Source of the DNA: Sipunculus nudus
Lineage: Eukaryota > Annelida > Sipuncula > Golfingiida > Sipunculidae
Reading direction: 5' to 3'
DNA: 64,000 bases
Assembly: GCA_026874595.1 (NCBI GenBank)
Contig: CM049313.1
Coordinates: 26,162,008 to 26,226,007 of the forward strand
Below the pieces are notes generated by a model. It saw only the letters and a program-made list of their open reading frames with translations, searched no databases and had not been told where the DNA came from. Shown here piece by piece: positions 62,581 to 64,000 of this stretch. Within the stretch, counting starts at the first letter, position 1. Each line of letters opens with the position of its first letter. The position numbers were made by a program, and so were the translations under genes.

Positions 62581-63749
62581 AAAGTTTTTTAAAAACATTC
62601 TTGTCAATTTGAACCACAGATAACCTGAAATCTAAATGTCTGGAGGCATGATGTAACGGATGCTGATAAACTGGTTCCAGGGTAGATGTATCTGCTTCAC
62701 ACAGCTAACATATATGGTAAAATGACTCAATTCAATCTTTATAATTAAGCCAAAATTCATTCTTTGGAACCATGAAAGACAATTATCATAAGAATTATTC
62801 AGGGGATTATTCTTGTAAAATATTAAACAAATTGGCCTCACTGGCGTCAGTCCAAAAACGCTTTGCAGGTTTATAACTAATATGGGAAAATAAAGCAAAA
62901 TGGCTAAGTTAAGCTTCCCATAACTCAGCCAAAAATCACTGAACCAAAACCATTTGAAGAAACTTGAATTATCAACATCTAAGGATAATTAATGTGTGAG
63001 ATTTAAGAATTTGGCCCAGTGGTTTTTGAGATGAAGACCTTTGTAGCCACTGAAATAAAATGGGCTGTTATGGCATATGACTAAATTCAGCTTCCCATAA
63101 CTCAGCCAAAAAGTCACTGAACTGAGACAATTTGAACAAACTTCAGAAAGCACTACCCTAGGATCATTTCTGTGCGATATTAAACAATTTGGCCATATGG
63201 TTTCAGAGAAGAAGTTTTTTGTAGCTGTCAGTATGATATGGGCACTGATGACCCCCGTACAAAAAATGTTGATGTAGGTGGCGCCACCAATACCTCAATT
63301 TCAGATATGACTCATGTGACCATTATTGGCATAAAATTTGATGATGATATCTCCAGCCGTTTCTAAGACTGTAATTTTAGTATGCTTTTTTGGACAGATG
63401 ACTAAGTTCAACTAGCTGTAACTCGGCCAAAAATCACCGAACTTAAACCATTCGAACAAACTTGAGAGACATTGTTCCAGGAATCATTTCTGTGAGACAT
63501 TGGACAATTTGGCTGAACAGTTTAGGAGAAGATTTTTAAAGCTTTTTTAGCTGTTCCCCTATAAAATCTAAGAAAAATGAAGATAGCCAAAAAATAAGCA
63601 AAATCCGATAGTTTTTTAGATGATTAATTTTTGCATAAAATTTCGTGATGCTAACTCTTGCGGTTTTCAAGATAGTATGGGTTAACGTACAGATGAAGGA
63701 CGACGGACAAAGCCACACCATTACATAAGCTCACAGGTTCGCTGAAAAA
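62581..63749 (+). mobile_element. Family A lower modules and tail
   Basis: Modules as in 8220-9914, a box near 63278, a GAAGGACGACGGACAAAG stretch and the tail CATTACATAAGCTCAC AGGTTCGCTGAAAAA. Confidence 0.7.
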
Positions 63750-64000
63750 TATTATTGATGTATCAAGGTCATCCATGTTCAAATTTGACTTAGCCGTTGA
63801 TAAGATGCATCAAACTTGTGGGTTTGGTGACTGTACCTCAAATTCTTACAAAGTTATTCCGTTTAAACATCATTTTAGCAAGAAAACAACATAAGGTGGC
63901 GCCACCTGTCTTCTGCAAAAAAAATCCTATCAAAGATCTTATGTCAATTTGATTTTTGGACCAATCCATGCATCCCTCAGTGAGATATTAAGGTTAACAT
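63750..64000. repeat. Start of a further box-bearing repeat
   Basis: AAGGTGGCGCCACCTGTCTT near 63893, with AATTTGACTTAGCCGTTGAT before it. It runs off the window. Confidence 0.45.

Overview
The window reads as animal nuclear DNA, most likely from a bivalve mollusc. It is AT-rich and repeat-dense, with spliced exons. The dispersed elements have tandem-repeat cores between conserved flanks, an organisation known from the bivalve 'pearl' and other Helitron-like non-autonomous elements. The taxon is inferred; no marker gene fixes the species.

One host gene can be identified. Six exons on the minus strand (47205-47034, 42799-42664, 42504-42398, 24626-24484, 24271-24191, 15572-15458) join in phase and encode a continuous stretch of the polymerase domain of the mitochondrial DNA polymerase gamma catalytic subunit (POLG). 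The stretch covers motif A and the O-helix (motif B). Earlier exons should lie beyond 64000. The last exons, including the HDEVRY motif C, should lie before position 1. About 750 bases of the window are coding and the rest is intron.

Two large minisatellites in this gene each begin at an exon boundary and contain that boundary's splice signal. A 27-bp array (40113-42424, about 85 units) is a serial copy of the last 27 bases of the exon ending in VGISRDQAK plus its splice donor. A 49-bp array (47192-56256, about 185 units) is a serial copy of the splice acceptor and first bases of the exon starting SQMVV. So one exon is followed by dozens of copies of its 5' splice site, and another is preceded by nearly two hundred copies of its 3' splice region. 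This is the most interesting feature of the window.

The remaining intron is a mosaic of repeats. (A) Composite elements have a head containing AGGCCTACAGGCCT, core monomers of about 140 bp carrying a GGTGGCGCCACC palindrome, lower modules of about 177 bp, and a tail ending CACAGGTTCGCTAAAAA. (B) Arrays of about 337-bp units have a GACG-rich, stem-loop tail ending CAGCTGAGCTAAAAA. (C) Two inverted copies of an element carry clustered AGGTCA half-sites. (D) 278-bp arrays end in a strong hairpin. (E) A 3.1-kb element has a 180-bp core. There are also a 22-bp minisatellite, pogo/Tigger-like remnants and a 300-bp MITE candidate. The short open frames in these repeats are not judged to be genes. 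No RNA gene or CRISPR array was seen.
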